A stretch of 64,000 nucleotides of DNA, taken from assembly GCA_021442155.1 (NCBI GenBank), contig CM038215.1:213522982-213586981 (forward strand), in the 5' to 3' direction. Shown here piece by piece: positions 1 through 11,233 of the stretch. Numbering within the stretch: the first letter of the stretch is position 1; each line of letters begins with the position of its first letter. The notes under the pieces are model-generated. The model had not been told where the DNA came from and ran no database searches. It saw only the letters and a program-made list of their open reading frames with translations. The position numbers and the translations under genes were made by a program. The stretch comes from Cymbidium sinense (taxonomy: Eukaryota > Streptophyta > Magnoliopsida > Asparagales > Orchidaceae).

Positions 1-1440
1 CCTTAGTTTGCGATGTGTATTACGTCTTATGAACAAACTCTCACGTACATGCGAAATTACATGAAAGAGTCGATCTATATAGATAAATCATACTCTTGAT
101 GAATAGTAAAAGAAATCGACTCATGTCTTTATAATTGTAGAATTACTGACATTCATGATAAACATTTGAAATGGTATTCATATTATGTCATCTTACATCA
201 TCCGGTTTGGTCTTGGGGCGTTAAGTTAACAAAAAAATCTAATGATCTTGTGTAAATCTTGAAGTTAGTCATGAAATGGTAAGATAAATCATGATCATTT
301 GTTAATGTATTTTTTGCAAGTTCAATCTCAAGAAAATCTCAGATCTACGTATAATAGAGTTGGAGTTTGGAGAATGATTGATCTTGAATATTAATCTAAT
401 CTAATCTTGAGAAAATAGTCGAGTTTAATCATATCGGTTTGTTTTGAGCGTAATTAAAACCAAAATCAGATATTAAAACTTCGCTTGCATTCTGATCAGT
501 CAAATCTGAAAAAGAACATATCTTTATCTTGGGTTTGTCTTGAGCGAATTAAAAAAAAAATGTATTAACCAAAACATTACCTTTTACATTTAGATATTTA
601 ATGTCAATGATTTAAGAGCATCTTTTGTATGTATGTTGAAGTGTTAAACAATAGGGACGTGAAGTTAGGTATAAAACAAAAAACGATGTTACATCTTAGT
701 TTGGTCTTGGGGATCAGGTTAACAAAACTCAAAATCAAATTTGGTCAGCTTGACTTAGATTAATGTATACAATTCAAAGAAACAATGTCAGTATGCGTGT
801 TGGGTAAATATTAAGTCAATCTGAAGAGCAGAATCTTCTGTCTTCGGTTTGGTCTTGGGGCCGTTAAAAACTCAAAATCAAAATTTGACATCGAAAACAT
901 TAGGCATCTTAATGTCCGTACAATTTTCAAAAGAAACGATATCCTTTATGTGTTGGAGTAATTACTAAGTCAAATATAAAGAATAGATCTTATAATCGGT
1001 TTGGTCTTGGTTTTATCAAAACCAAAATGTGATATTATAAGAATTAATAATATCGAGAATAATTATGTAATAGATATGAATCAGTATCAAAATTCAATCA
1101 CCGAGGAAGAAAAGTCTAGCCGTCATACATGTTGGCCAGAGTGGAGGTTTTGAAGGATTATACTTGAGATAATAGGCCGTCTCAGCAAAATCGACATAGT
1201 TGACATCGATTGTTATTAGATTGAAGGTAATTATAATTAAAATTTGATGATAAATGATCGTATATTCAAATCTAAAATCAATCGTAAAATGATCAAAATT
1301 CAAAGAAATACAAAATATAAATAAAACAAAAAAATGAATTATTTAAATTAAAACTTAAAAAATAAACAATCCTCGTAATTGTTTGTCTTGGTGATTAAGA
1401 AAACTTTCCTAGCGATGTCAAATCAAAATCATGTATTTTC
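1..1440. repeat. Degenerate tandem array, unit about 150 bp
   Basis: A motif close to CGGTTTGGTCTTGGGG followed by (G/A)TTAAAACTCAAAATC recurs at about 203, 435, 531, 697, 845, 997 and 1381. The best-preserved spacing is 148 and 152 bp (697 to 845 to 997). Other unit parts also recur: AAGAAACRATRTC with a downstream GTGTTGG-type stretch near 777 and 931, followed by AAGTCAA. The other spacings (about 232, 96, 166 and 384 bp) suggest deletions or lost units. A CTTAGTTTG-like start at position 3 hints that the array continues off the left edge. No open frame is supported. It looks like an old satellite block or subrepeats inside a larger element; I cannot tell which. Confidence 0.6.
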
Positions 1441-1830
1441 ACACTCAAATATTCTAGCGTGGATGGCGTGTCCTCTGTCCGCGTGGTTTTCTTGCGATAT
1501 GACACCAAATAAATGGTTATGACGCGACCGGCCATTGGTTGTGATATGCACTAAATTACGGTCTTTGCGACCAGTATGTTCACGGCACTTTCTCTTTGGC
1601 GTGAAATGTAGAATATTTGGTTGGACAAAAAAACTATGTTAAAAGGTTGACTTATATTTGTCCCCAGACAAACTCCCCTTCTGAGGGCGCGGGCGTAACG
1701 TATGTTCTTGTGAGGATCGCCCGGTCGGGTTGGTCATACCTCCTCATTAGCGGACCGGGGATCGCGGCGGGATACCATGGGATCTTGATCAGGGCGTCAT
1801 CGTTCCCCACAAAAGTTTTAAGTTAAAATA
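1441..1830. other. GC-richer island, unassigned
   Basis: This stretch is clearly more GC-rich than its surroundings, especially about 1,675-1,805, with GGGCGCGGGCGTAACG and CGGACCGGGGATCGCGG. Short open frames exist on both strands. I recognise no domain, and codon use gives no clear coding signal. It resembles the GC-rich leader or LTR portion of a plant LTR retrotransposon more than an exon, but that is inference. Confidence 0.3.
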
Positions 1831-3105
1831 ATAAATTTTAAGTTAAAAGCTCATTTGCAATTATACTGTTCTTTCGCTTCGTTGACTAGCTTAATCGAAA
1901 GTCTTTCTCTCGGTATTGGGAGTGTATAGAGAACTGCTTGTTATAGAAACAAAACCGAGATATAAAAGTTCACTAAATGAAGCGAAATCTCTGGTAGTGT
2001 CTTATTCTTATTCATCTGTACGAAATTATCGCAGACAACAACTTTTCTCTTTTCTTCAGAAAGAGTTGTGGCAATTTTAGGATCACAAAAACTTTGTGTA
2101 ATAATAATTAATTGTTTATTTGTAGGATAAATTATTAACATTAATCATTATGAATGTTATTCTTAATTTAGATTCATATTGATGATAAACATATATTCTT
2201 GAAGTTACTAATTGTTTATTTCAAGTGTTTAAGAAAATTCATCAGACTTAGCTTGTTTAGTCAGATCGGGAAAATCATATCAAGATTTGGGCAATTTGGG
2301 AATTTCTATAGGATTTGCAATATAAGACAAATAAGAGCTCAGTAAAATAAAATTAATGGTTTAATCATTTCAAAATAGCTTATTTAAATTCCTTCATACT
2401 TTTCTACATATAAAAATTGCATTATTCCTTAATTTATCTATTTTAGATAACATAAACTAAATGCATGAGTTTAAATATCATGTAATGTGCTTTAAAGCAA
2501 GATAAATTATTTTCATGCTTAATTACATTATTTATTTATTTATTTATAGCATGAGAATAAAATTATTCTAGAATTACTCTAATTATCTTTTCTCTCTCCT
2601 ATCATTTTATTTTCTCTCTCATACCATAATTATCAACCTAATTTTTTTTGGCTGAATTTTTCACTGATTTTTAATTAATAAATTATGTGAGAATTATTCA
2701 AATTATTTCCATAATAATTCCCTTATTATTTAAATTTTAAAAAATCATTCATTTGAATTTTTGAATTTAAATTATTTTGAATTTAATTTGAAGATTCATT
2801 GCCATATCAATGCAAATTTAATTTTATCCATTTATGGAATGATTTGGCCGACCCTAGCATGATTTATTTCAACTAATTTGAGTATAATTGAATTATTTTA
2901 ATTTAATTCAAAATTGAATTCAAATAAGCCTTGATTTAATAATCTTTCCTTTTTAAATTAAATCCATTTTAGGAAAGCCTTTTGGCCTGCCTCCATTATT
3001 AATTTTATATTAAATAAATTTATTCAATTAATTCAAAAAGTTTCTTAATTTATTTTATCATCATTTACACATGATTTATTGCAAGCATACATAAGTAGAA
3101 AGAAA
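1831..3105. other. AT-rich intergenic stretch, nothing recognised
   Basis: Very AT-rich DNA with short A/T runs and ATTT repeats (about 2,526-2,547). I see no gene, LTR boundary or terminal repeat. The part from about 2,700 onward could be non-coding flank of the hAT relic that follows. Confidence 0.4.
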
Positions 3106-3109
3106 GTTT

Positions 3110-4365
3110 AAGGTGTATGTTTCTGAAGATTGGAGCAAGTCCAAATTTAGTGGAATACAAAAGGAAAAAAAACTAAGGAGATAATTATTAAGTTTGTCTT
3201 TTGGAATGATGCGACATATGCTTTGAAAGTGTCAAGCTCATTAGTGAAGATGTTAAAATTAGTAAATGGTGATAGAAGATTAGTTATGAGCTATATTTAT
3301 GATGTAATGAATAGGTTAAAGTTGTAATTAGTTTTGTATTTGAAGAACTATGAATAAATTTTTCATATCATCGATTATATATGGTATGCTCGCTTCAACA
3401 ACCATTGCATCAAGCTAGCTATTTCCTCAATCTTGAATTTTTTTATAAAAATAAATCGTTATACAATCAGATGGACAATTTCTAAAAGACTTATATGTAG
3501 TTATTACGAGACTAATGCGAGACCTAAATGAGAGAATGGTCATAGATGAAGAATTTTTAATTTATAATCATATCAATGGTTGCAATTGAATTTGTCATCC
3601 CTAATAGAGATAAGAAATTCTCAGGTATAATGACTTATCTTAAGTTTCTAAATTTCATGTTATGATAAATTTTATATATTGATACTAAATTTTAAATATA
3701 GTCGAGTGGTGGGAGATGTATGGTGCTTGTATCCCCAATTTACAAAAATTGGTAATTAAAGTTTTAGGATTAACTTGCAGTGCTACTAGATGTGAAAGAA
3801 AGTAGAGTATATTTGAACAGGTAAATATTATTTGAAATTATAAATATTAAGTGATTTCTTCATACATTTTGTTTCCCAATCATTCTCTAGATTCACATAA
3901 AATGGAGAAATCGGTTTGAGCAAAAGTGATTAAATGATTTGATTTTTTCAAATACAATCAAACATTAAAAGATGATTTAATTTAATGGATGTGATAGATC
4001 CAATTATCTTAGATTTTATTGGTAAAATTTGTAAGTAGTTAATTGGGGAAATAGAGGATGCTGGAGAGGAACGTTTTGGTGATGAAGGCCTAATTTGAAG
4101 ACAAGTTAAAGAGGTATTAAGAGAAGTTGATAGAAGATGATCTGTAAGGTTTAGTAGATCAAAAACAAAAGGTTATCAATAATGAAAACTAATTCACCCC
4201 CATACAACAATAAAGACTTCAACATCCACTTATAGTCTTAAAGAAAGAGAAGATGAAATTGATTCAATTGAAAAATTAGAAGAGGAAGAAGAAGAACACT
4301 TTGAAGATGAACTTTTGCTTGAAGGAGAACAAATGTGTATGAATGAAATGGAGGATGATGACTAA
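3110..4365 (+). pseudogene. hAT-superfamily transposase relic (C-terminal half)
   Basis: Translation in shifting plus-strand frames gives a string of hAT transposase landmarks. Around 3,120 is VSEDWSKSKFSG. Around 3,198-3,325 is FWNDATYALKVSS followed by LVNGDRR and YIYDVMNRLK. Around 3,703-3,830 is EWWEMYGACIPNLQKL then LGLTCSATRCER, which is the hAT C-terminal dimerisation core, normally ending with CERNWS. Here a stop codon replaces the tryptophan. Around 3,895 is IHIKWRNRFEQK, and around 4,250-4,360 an acidic tail rich in E and D. Several frameshifts and stops interrupt it, so no active protein can be made. The N-terminal BED zinc finger was not found. The family assignment rests on the motif order; the exact clade is not resolved. 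Confidence 0.8.
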
Positions 4366-5970
4366 TACTTCTTTCAATTTATTTTTGGAAACTCTATGTA
4401 TTATGCAAACTATTCACTAAATATTTTTTTTATCAAATTGTTTTAAGTTTTAAACCTTTAAATTTCTAATTTATTTAATTGAAAACATTGTTGTGAATTT
4501 TATTTAGTAGAATTAATTCAAGATGTCTCCATAAGGTATGCATATCACTTGTTTTTTAATTTTGTATCAAGATTTAAATTTTTGTGAAATAGTTTATATG
4601 ACAATTGTTGCAAATGTCTCGATATAGTTACTAAAAATTACAATTACATGTTATTTTTAATACATTATAAAGTATAGTGCTTCAACGAATAGAAGAGCTG
4701 CTTCATGTTGTTCTTTGCACTTCAAAACAGTTAAGAGCACCTGAGCATCGCATTGCACTTTGTACTTTGAAAATATTAGTTATTAGATTGTATATTTAAG
4801 GAATTGTCAAGCACTTCAAGATATTAGCTCAAGCACTAAGGTGAGATTTGTAATTGTTAATCTAAATTCAGATTTCTATAGGATTGTTGGTTGCTATTGT
4901 TTCTACTACTTGTGAATATTTTATACATTTCATATAGATATTTCTATCATATCTTGTTAGATACAAAATGATTAGTTGCACGACTTATAATTATGTTTTA
5001 TTGCTTTCTTTGTAACTATAATTTAATCAAATACTTTGATGTCATACTATATTATTGTGCATATTGAAAAATGTTTCAGAGTAGGTATTGTTAATTGCTA
5101 AATGAAAAGTAAAGTATATAATAAGCAGAAAAAATATCATGAAGTTACTATATGTGGCAAAAGTTTGACGAGATGAGCCTTTGACAATAAACCATAGAGT
5201 TTTTGTCTCTTGGCATTTAAGTTAGATTAGACCAAATGGTATCAAGAGGTTCTTAGTATGAAGTGTGGATACAATCAGCCTTATCAGCAGTTTTGGCCGA
5301 CAGGTTAGGTGACAACTCTCATGCTTTATAGGAGTCAAACTTATACACACATAAATGACAATTCTCATAAGACAGTTGATTTAGAACTAAATAAAAATTC
5401 ATGAATCAATTGCCTACATGTGTAGTTATCTCATTACTATTTATATTTCACAATCTTACAAACAACTATGCAGTTCTTATAATTATTACATGCATTTATT
5501 TTTTCAGTTCTTACACATGCAAGCATATCTTTATCTACTATTACTTTCATGTGAGTTCAACTTATATGCGATGTGTCTTATCGTGTATTGTATTCACTTT
5601 ACAATACTTTCTCCGATCTTTTAGCTTATAGTATTACCGTTAACTTTTAGACAAGCATGAAGAGGGTAGCTATAGGCAGAGTTTTGGAATTGTACAATTT
5701 TGGTATATAATTTTAGGATATTGTAATTAGTTATATATAATTTACATTTTGATGTTTTTAATTGTCCTATTTATGTGATATTCAATGTTATACGTTTCCA
5801 AATATGTGATTTAAATATAAATTTATTATTAGGAGGATTCAAAATGTAAGAATTTGTTCTTGATGATTAGATAAAATTCAGTTTTCACCTATTTGCCTCG
5901 AATCCTTATATATCAGGATGAGTTAGTGGAAGCTACGTCTGCCTGAGTTATCTTATTTTGTTACATTATG
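4366..5970. other. AT-rich stretch, nothing recognised
   Basis: Short hydrophobic open frames occur near 5,401-5,631, but they have the composition expected of AT-rich DNA and match no family I know. No terminal repeats were found that would define the right end of the preceding hAT relic. Confidence 0.4.
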
Positions 5971-5974
5971 ATGC

Positions 5975-6132
5975 ATGCAACGGGGACCGGACGAGGCTTT
6001 TATTTTTAAAAAATTAGGACACAGCGTTGGACCGCGACATTATAATAATAATTAAGAATGATGTAACAATTAAATATATAAAATATTTAAAATAATAAAA
6101 ATAAGTCATTTAATTAAAAATTTAAATTAATT

Positions 6133-6171
<39 letters not shown>

Positions 6172-6450
6172 CTTATAGTAATTTATTTTATTATACTTTA
6201 ATAATTTTAATTATTTGTAATAAATATATCTTATTATTCTCTTTTTTTAACTAAAATATTATTTTCTAAATTTCTAAAACTCTACAATAATTTAAAATAT
6301 AACAAACTATATTTAAAATATTTTATATAATTTTAATTCAATTATTTAGGACACGCGTGTCACTTTAATTTTTTAATATTATTTTAATCGAACACATTTT
6401 TTTTCATATGTCATATGTCGTTTGGTGTGTCCATATCTACCTTAGCGGAC
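5975..6450 (+). repeat. AT-rich dispersed repeat, copy 1
   Basis: This is the same sequence family as about 11,985-12,530, in the same orientation. Shared blocks in the same order are ATTATAATAATAATTAAGAA near 6,040 and 12,060, TTAATTAAAAATTTAAATTA near 6,111 and 12,132, a TTTATTTTATTATA block, and a GTGTCA(C/T)TTTAATTTTTTAATATT block near 6,357 and 12,402. Copy 1 is bordered by GGACACAGCG and GGACACGCGTGTC-type sequences, so short inverted ends are possible. No coding capacity is seen. It is probably a non-autonomous DNA element, but no target duplication was confirmed. Confidence 0.6.
6136..6170. repeat. (TA)n microsatellite
   Basis: An uninterrupted run of alternating T and A of about 30 bp lies inside the AT-rich repeat. 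The related copy near 12 kb lacks this expansion at the matching place. Confidence 0.9.
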
Positions 6451-6644
6451 CGCCTTTAATTTTAGGAATGTCATCATAGATTCCAGATGAACCCTAAGAT
6501 AGAGGGGGTCATTTGAGGTGTGACATCTGGTTTGTGGGATTTGATGAGAGTGAGGCGGAGGTGGGAGTTGGGGATAGTTTTGTCTACGTGTGAATGAGGA
6601 CGAGGGTTGAACGGGAGACATACATGGGATTTTGAGTATGGGAG

Positions 6645-7178
6645 TAGAGGTGTGCATTTTTTGGTTAAAATCGAAAATCGAACCGATCCAAATTGCATTT
6701 CTGAATTTGGATCGATTTTATAAATTTTTTTTTTAGATTTCGATTTTGGATTTGGTAAAATTCGATTTTCGGTTTTCAGTTTCTGTTCGATTTTGTATTA
6801 TCTTAATCCGATTAAACCAAAAATAGCTAAAAAATTGATTGTTTTAAAAAAATTTTATAGAAAATTCCTCTCAAAAAAAGTAAATTCAATTTTAATTTTG
6901 TATATTATTAGTTTCATTTGTTAAAGAGTTATTTGATTTTGTATGAAATGATTTGATAAAGTGATGTAATTCTTTGATTAATAATTATTATAGTAATTTA
7001 TATTTTTAATTTTCGGTTTTTCTGAATTGAACTGAAAATCAAAACAAATTCGGTTTGGATCGATTCGGTTTATGTTATTGATTAAATGGATCGATTTTTT
7101 CGGATTCTGGATTTAAAACTGAACGGTTTAACAAATTTCAAAATCGATCTGTCCAAATCGACCGATTGCACATCTTTA
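6645..7178. mobile_element. hAT-type MITE, 534 bp, with 8-bp target duplication
   Basis: The left end TAGAGGTGTGCA and the right end TGCACATCTTTA (reverse complement TAAAGATGTGCA) form an imperfect 12-bp terminal inverted repeat. It is bounded by a perfect 8-bp duplication, TATGGGAG, at 6,637-6,644 and 7,179-7,186. The interior is AT-rich, with recurring ATCGATTTT and CGAACCGATCC-like words near both ends, and has no coding capacity. An 8-bp duplication with (T/C)A-G-GGTGTG-type ends is the hallmark of non-autonomous hAT elements. The preserved duplication suggests a fairly recent insertion compared with most elements in this window. Confidence 0.88.
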
Positions 7179-7186
7179 TATGGGAG

Positions 7187-7660
7187 TGAATGGGTTTGAC
7201 TGTCTTGAGTTTGGAGCAAAGATGAGAGGAACATGGGAGATGAATGAATAGGATAGGCAAGCCAGCGAGAGGTGGGATGTGTGGCACGGTAGAGAGGAGA
7301 AGGGAGAGTTTGGCGGTTGTGTGGGGTTGTCTAAGATGCACGTAAGGGAGCAGGTGAGATGAGGGTAGCGGGAAAAGGCCAACTTTCACGTGATTTTAGG
7401 CGGCTACAATAATTGAGGCAAGATTTGGTAGGGATTAAGTGAGAATTTTTCTTGATTTTCCTTTTAGCTATAGGTGAATAGGTGTTGGCCAGTATTGTAT
7501 AGCCATGATTTTATATGTATCAATCATAACACTCTTAGCTTTGACTACATGGACAAGATACTCCGAAAATTGCATTGGGTCAATTTAACAATTAATTAAT
7601 CATCAAGAAGACATTGAAGAAATTGCCTTATTTGTTTCATATGTGCATTTTCTAATGCAC
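7187..7660. other. Interrupted flank of the MITE, nothing recognised
   Basis: This and about 6,450-6,636 are the two halves of the sequence split by the MITE. They share a G-rich style (many GGGAG and GAGG words). Pro/Ser/His-rich frames on the minus strand look like compositional artefacts. No function was assigned. Confidence 0.35.
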
Positions 7661-7666
7661 TATACA

Positions 7667-8100
7667 TCAATATATCATTACTAAAACTATGACAAAACTT
7701 TGAAGATAGAAGTAAATTTGGTTCATCAAAAGCTTGAAATGTGGTAGGAGTAAGCCAAATGACATCATCATGAATTCAAAATGGTTGTCATAGGTTATAA
7801 AAGTTATTTTATAAATGTCCTTTTGATTTATTAGGACTTGTTGATACCCAGAATACAAAATGGTTGTCATAGGTTATAAAAGTTTATCTATTGTTGGGAT
7901 AGGGAAATATCTTTGATTGTTATAATATTTAATGTCCGATATTCACCCGAGATAGATGGCCCATGATTCATCTTTAACCTCTGGTGAAAGATGATCGCCT
8001 CTTGTTGCAAGCTAACCAAGGCTCCAAGTGAGCAAGAAATAATACCACAACCATCAAGGGGTGAGAATCGATCAATCCCATGCCTTGATTCGCATGGCAT
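7667..8100 (-). pseudogene. Ty3/gypsy chromovirus-type reverse transcriptase relic
   Basis: Read on the minus strand, about 8,030-7,890 gives YRTLNIITIKDISL-like sequence (family: YR.LN..T..D..PIP). About 7,870-7,667 gives SGYQQVLINQKDIYKITF, then FEFMMMSFG and LMNQIYFYLQSFVIV. These follow the order of the Ty3/gypsy RT fingers-palm region: SGYHQI, then MPFGL, then the residues before the active-site FxDD. The catalytic FVDD is degraded to VLVMIY, and the piece between the two blocks is missing, replaced by a short repeat. No gag, protease or integrase was found beside it. It is a dead fragment, perhaps cut off by insertion of the LTR-like repeat immediately to its right. Confidence 0.75.
7777..7884 (+). 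repeat. 29-bp perfect direct repeat in the RT relic
   Basis: The 29-base word beginning CAAAATGGTTGTCATAGG occurs identically at 7,777-7,805 and 7,856-7,884, 79 bp apart, within the RT relic. It sits where sequence coding for the LDL/SGYHQ region should be, so it probably arose by replication slippage or repair and accounts for the missing codons. Confidence 0.9.
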
Positions 8101-8149
8101 TCACATTCTTTTCACAAAGGACCAAGGCCTAGGGGCTATTCTGATTGCC

Positions 8150-10197
8150 TTTCTATAACTAAAGACCGATGGTCTGACGTGTGAGGTAGTTTGGCCTTAA
8201 AGAGGCGAAGTCCTGTTATTGTAGTCCTCGATTTCTCTTGAGATCAAACTCCATCACTATCTCATTGGAGTTAATCTAGCTTTATATTACGGTGCTCGAT
8301 TGAGTATTTCTCAATTGCTTTGACTTAAGTATAGAGAGTGTGTGAGGAGGATGAATTAGGCTCTAGTGGAGTTTGAGTGAGGTTGAGTGTGAAGGACAGT
8401 TAAGTTTATGGTAGCTTGGTGTTGTTGACAATGGGGGGCAAGGGGAGCTCTCTGGATGCCTGGGGACTCTCCGTGGGATGCTAAGGAGTGTTTGTGTAGA
8501 ATTTGAAATGTTGAGACGGAGTATATCCCTCTTCACATGTGAACCACCTAAAGAGGTTTATTCAGCCTTGGCTAGTCGGTCAAGCATTAGGTAAGCCGCG
8601 AAAGGGCTTGTATTGATGAGTTGACCTTCCTTTAAGTGGCTAGGGAAATTTGGTTGCCTGAACTGAAGTGGATAGTCTATGGCTTGTGAATCAAAGGTTG
8701 TCCAAGGTGAAGGTGACTTCACCTTAGTTAATAGCTAGACCAAACAGCCTTAGGTTAGGCTTGGCTGGTTGAGAAGAGGTCAAGACATGCTAAGGGTGTT
8801 GTCTTAGCCAAAGGTGAGGAGTGGACTTTGCTATTTTGGGTTTTATCTTATATGGAACACTTGGTTCACTTAGTTTGGGTTGAACTAGGTTCTCCTTTGG
8901 TTGAGTCCACTTATGCAAGTATGGAGAGGTCTAAAGATGAGTTATGCCAAGTTTGGTTGAGTTTGGCTCATCTTGACCTATATAAGTCAATTTGGGTTTA
9001 ATTGGGTTAAGTTGACCAATTGATCAAATTGAGTCTAAGATTCTATTGGGTTAGGGTTGTATGATGCTTTCATACACATTGGTGCAATTGATTTGACCTA
9101 ATTTGAATTGGGTTGAGGTTTGGCTCATATGAGTTCATGTAGGTCAAATAAGTTTAGTGAACCAATTTGATCAATTTGGTCAAATTTGGTTCAATTGAGG
9201 ATTGAATTACGTTTGATAATCAATTTGGAGTTGATCATGGGCTTTGTTTGATCCATTTTAGGTTAGATTGAGTTTTGGCTCAATTTAGTCTTTTAGGTCA
9301 AATTGAGCTAAGTTAAGTTAGTTGGGTTAAATTGAACAGATTGATTTCAATTCATCATTGATTGGTATTCAATAATCAATTTAGAAATGATTGTAGGTGT
9401 TGATTGAGTTTGATTTAGGTTTAATTGAGTTTCGGCTTAATATGACTCATTTAGGTCAATTTGGTCAAGTTAATCACTTGACCAAATTAGATTGCAATTA
9501 GGTATGGAGATTTTCCAATCATGTATTTGGGATAATTATAAGCCTTTAGTTTGGCTTAATTTACAAAAGATTGGCTTGAATTTGATTTTGGGCATATAGG
9601 TTCGCTACGTGGCTAGATGAGTTAACGAATCGAAGTCTTAATTAGGCTTCAATCAAGTTCAATTAAAGTTTAAAATGATTTGAATAAGTTCAGTTTCAAG
9701 TGGTTTGGATTAGTTTTGGATTTAGCCCATTTAAGCCTAAATAGGTCAAATTGGGTTGGTCGAGTTAATTTATCAAATTGGATTTCAACTAGCCTTGTTT
9801 AGACCCTATTGATGTTTGGCCTATCATGTGGTTGATTAGTTGCAATCAATTTGAACTTGGTTAGGGTTTGGGTCATGGTGGCCTACAAGTGTCAAGTAGA
9901 TTAACTTGAGCAAAATAGGCTAATTAACCCATTTAGAGCTAAGGGTGTTGATTTGTATTTTTAGTTATATTTAAGGTTAAGATTGGTTTAGAATTAATTT
10001 GATTGTGATATGTGGATTTGGATTAATCGGGCTAAGTAGGGTCCACTTGTCTAGTGACTACTCTAAGTTGAGTCCTACGAGCCTTTGAGTTGGTTTGGAT
10101 TTTCACTTAATCACGAGATGTATCCTAGTGTCTAGGTGAGGAAGATTTTAGTACCTAGGTTGATAGGTTTCAACCTTATTAAAAATAAAGTCAACTT
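8150..10197 (-). repeat. LTR-like repeat family, copy C (minus orientation)
   Basis: This copy is related to copies A and B. The segment from about 8,930 (TTATGCCAAGTTTGGTTGAG) runs parallel to B from about 50,785. The following kilobase has the same style of subrepeats built from words such as TTTGGCTCAATTTGA, GGTCAAATTGG and GTTAAGTTGACC. The part 8,230-8,520 parallels B around 50,110-50,400, including the ACTCCATCAC / TCATTGGAGTT pair. The end near 10,165-10,197 matches the shared boundary (CCAAAAGTGAGGTCAACA in A, degenerate here). No protein-coding frame is supported. I interpret it as a solo or truncated LTR of the Tat-type element at 52-60 kb. Confidence 0.65.
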
Positions 10198-11085
10198 GAG
10201 GCTCTGTGATTTTTTCTCATTCTTGAATTTTTCACGAAAAATGTATTTTGGCAATGGGACTAACCTGCTCATTCAGTGCCATTTCCTACTGATTCGCACC
10301 GCACCCTTCAGTCTTGACTAAGATAGATCCTTTTATTCTTTTATCTACCATCTCCATAAAAGATTGGAATTGTTGTAACGTTTTATTAATTCCCAAGAAC
10401 TGCTCCGAATGGCAAACAGGGCACTGGGGCTCTGTCGATTGAATCCTTATTCTGAGTTTGAATTGTTCTCAATACCTTTTGCTAGATTTGCATTTTTCAT
10501 GTAATCAGAATAAGAGCATCTATTGATACGTTCTTTTCAAGGATGTATTGATAGGAATCTTTAGAGTGTGGATTCAAGCTCCAAATTTAGCAAAACAAAG
10601 ACATTAAGAAAAATTCTTCTCTTTATTCCCTTAATCACATACAAGATTTATAGTTACACTTGATTAGACTCTACACTAGCTGTTAGCAAGAATCAAAACA
10701 GAAAATGGTTACATTTGTTATAGTCTGACAGCTCACTAATGACATCCTAATGCAATTACCTTAAGCCAATTTGGACTCTTCCTATTTCCTTGAGGATGTT
10801 CCTGGTAGCTTTCTCATACAGCACCGTTATCTGCTTGCAATACCGTTCCTTGTTTCAACAATAGAGATGTCATAACAGAGTCAATATAAATCCTTTAGAA
10901 AATATAATTAATTCACTCTTCTAAATTATGACTACGTGCATTAATTTCATTTCTTGTAATATCAGTAAATGATGCATCCATTTATTACCTACATATGGAT
11001 AGCTATTGTGGTGGAGCCAAAGTTTTCCGTAAACTTGGCCTTTTTGTTAACAGACTAAATTTTATTTCTATCTTATTTTATGAAG
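10198..11085. other. Probable intron or upstream flank of the 4CL-like exon
   Basis: I found no second exon of the ligase in this 890-bp stretch. The end at 11,060-11,085 (TTTATTTCTATCTTATTTTA then TGAAG) is a good pyrimidine-rich 3' splice site. If the gene is whole, its last intron starts left of here and has been invaded by repeat C. Alternatively only the last exon was captured. Confidence 0.4.
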
Positions 11086-11211
11086 GTTGCCCCATACAAA
11101 AAAATTCGAAGGGTTGAATTCGTGGATTCGATACCAAAATCTACCGCGGGGAAGATACTGCGTAGGGAGCTCATCCAGCGTGCTGTCAGTAATCCAAAAT
11201 CAAAACTATGA
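11086..11211 (+). CDS. Last exon of a 4-coumarate:CoA ligase-like (acyl-activating) enzyme with peroxisomal SKL end
   Basis: The exon has 42 codons in one intact frame. It reads [19 protein letters not shown], then the [10 protein letters not shown] block, then [13 protein letters not shown] and a TGA stop. VAPYKK(I/V)R opens the C-terminal lobe segment of plant 4CL and 4CL-like enzymes, and (S/A)GKILR(R/K) holds the lysine that acts in the adenylation half-reaction. Enzymes of this family convert a carboxylic acid, ATP and CoA to an acyl-CoA by way of an acyl-adenylate. The C-terminal Ser-Lys-Leu is a canonical type 1 peroxisomal targeting signal. That fits the peroxisomal 4CL-like/OPCL branch (jasmonate precursor or fatty-acid activation) rather than cytosolic lignin 4CL; the substrate cannot be told from this piece. 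It starts directly after a 3' splice-site AG, at the position where family genes usually have their last intron. The other exons are not visible, so this could be a live gene with a long intron or a gene fragment. Confidence 0.85.
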   Translation, partial: VAPYKKIRRVEFVDSIPKSTAGKILRRELIQRAVSNPKSKL

Positions 11212-11233
11212 GTATCTTTCTTTTATTTATTTA

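Noticed and set aside
203..1010. Regularly spaced repeats at the left edge as a CRISPR-like array
   Set aside because: Spacing is irregular, the repeats extend into the 'spacers', and the DNA is clearly plant nuclear.
1617..1826. Upstream exon of the 4CL-like gene in the GC-rich island
   Set aside because: None of the AMP-binding signatures (SSGTTG..KG, YG.TE) is present in any frame; it does not look like this enzyme family.
5401..5631. Hydrophobic 76-codon frame that might be a small membrane protein
   Set aside because: AT-rich DNA yields Phe/Ile/Leu/Tyr-rich frames by chance. There are two overlapping frames and no supporting context.
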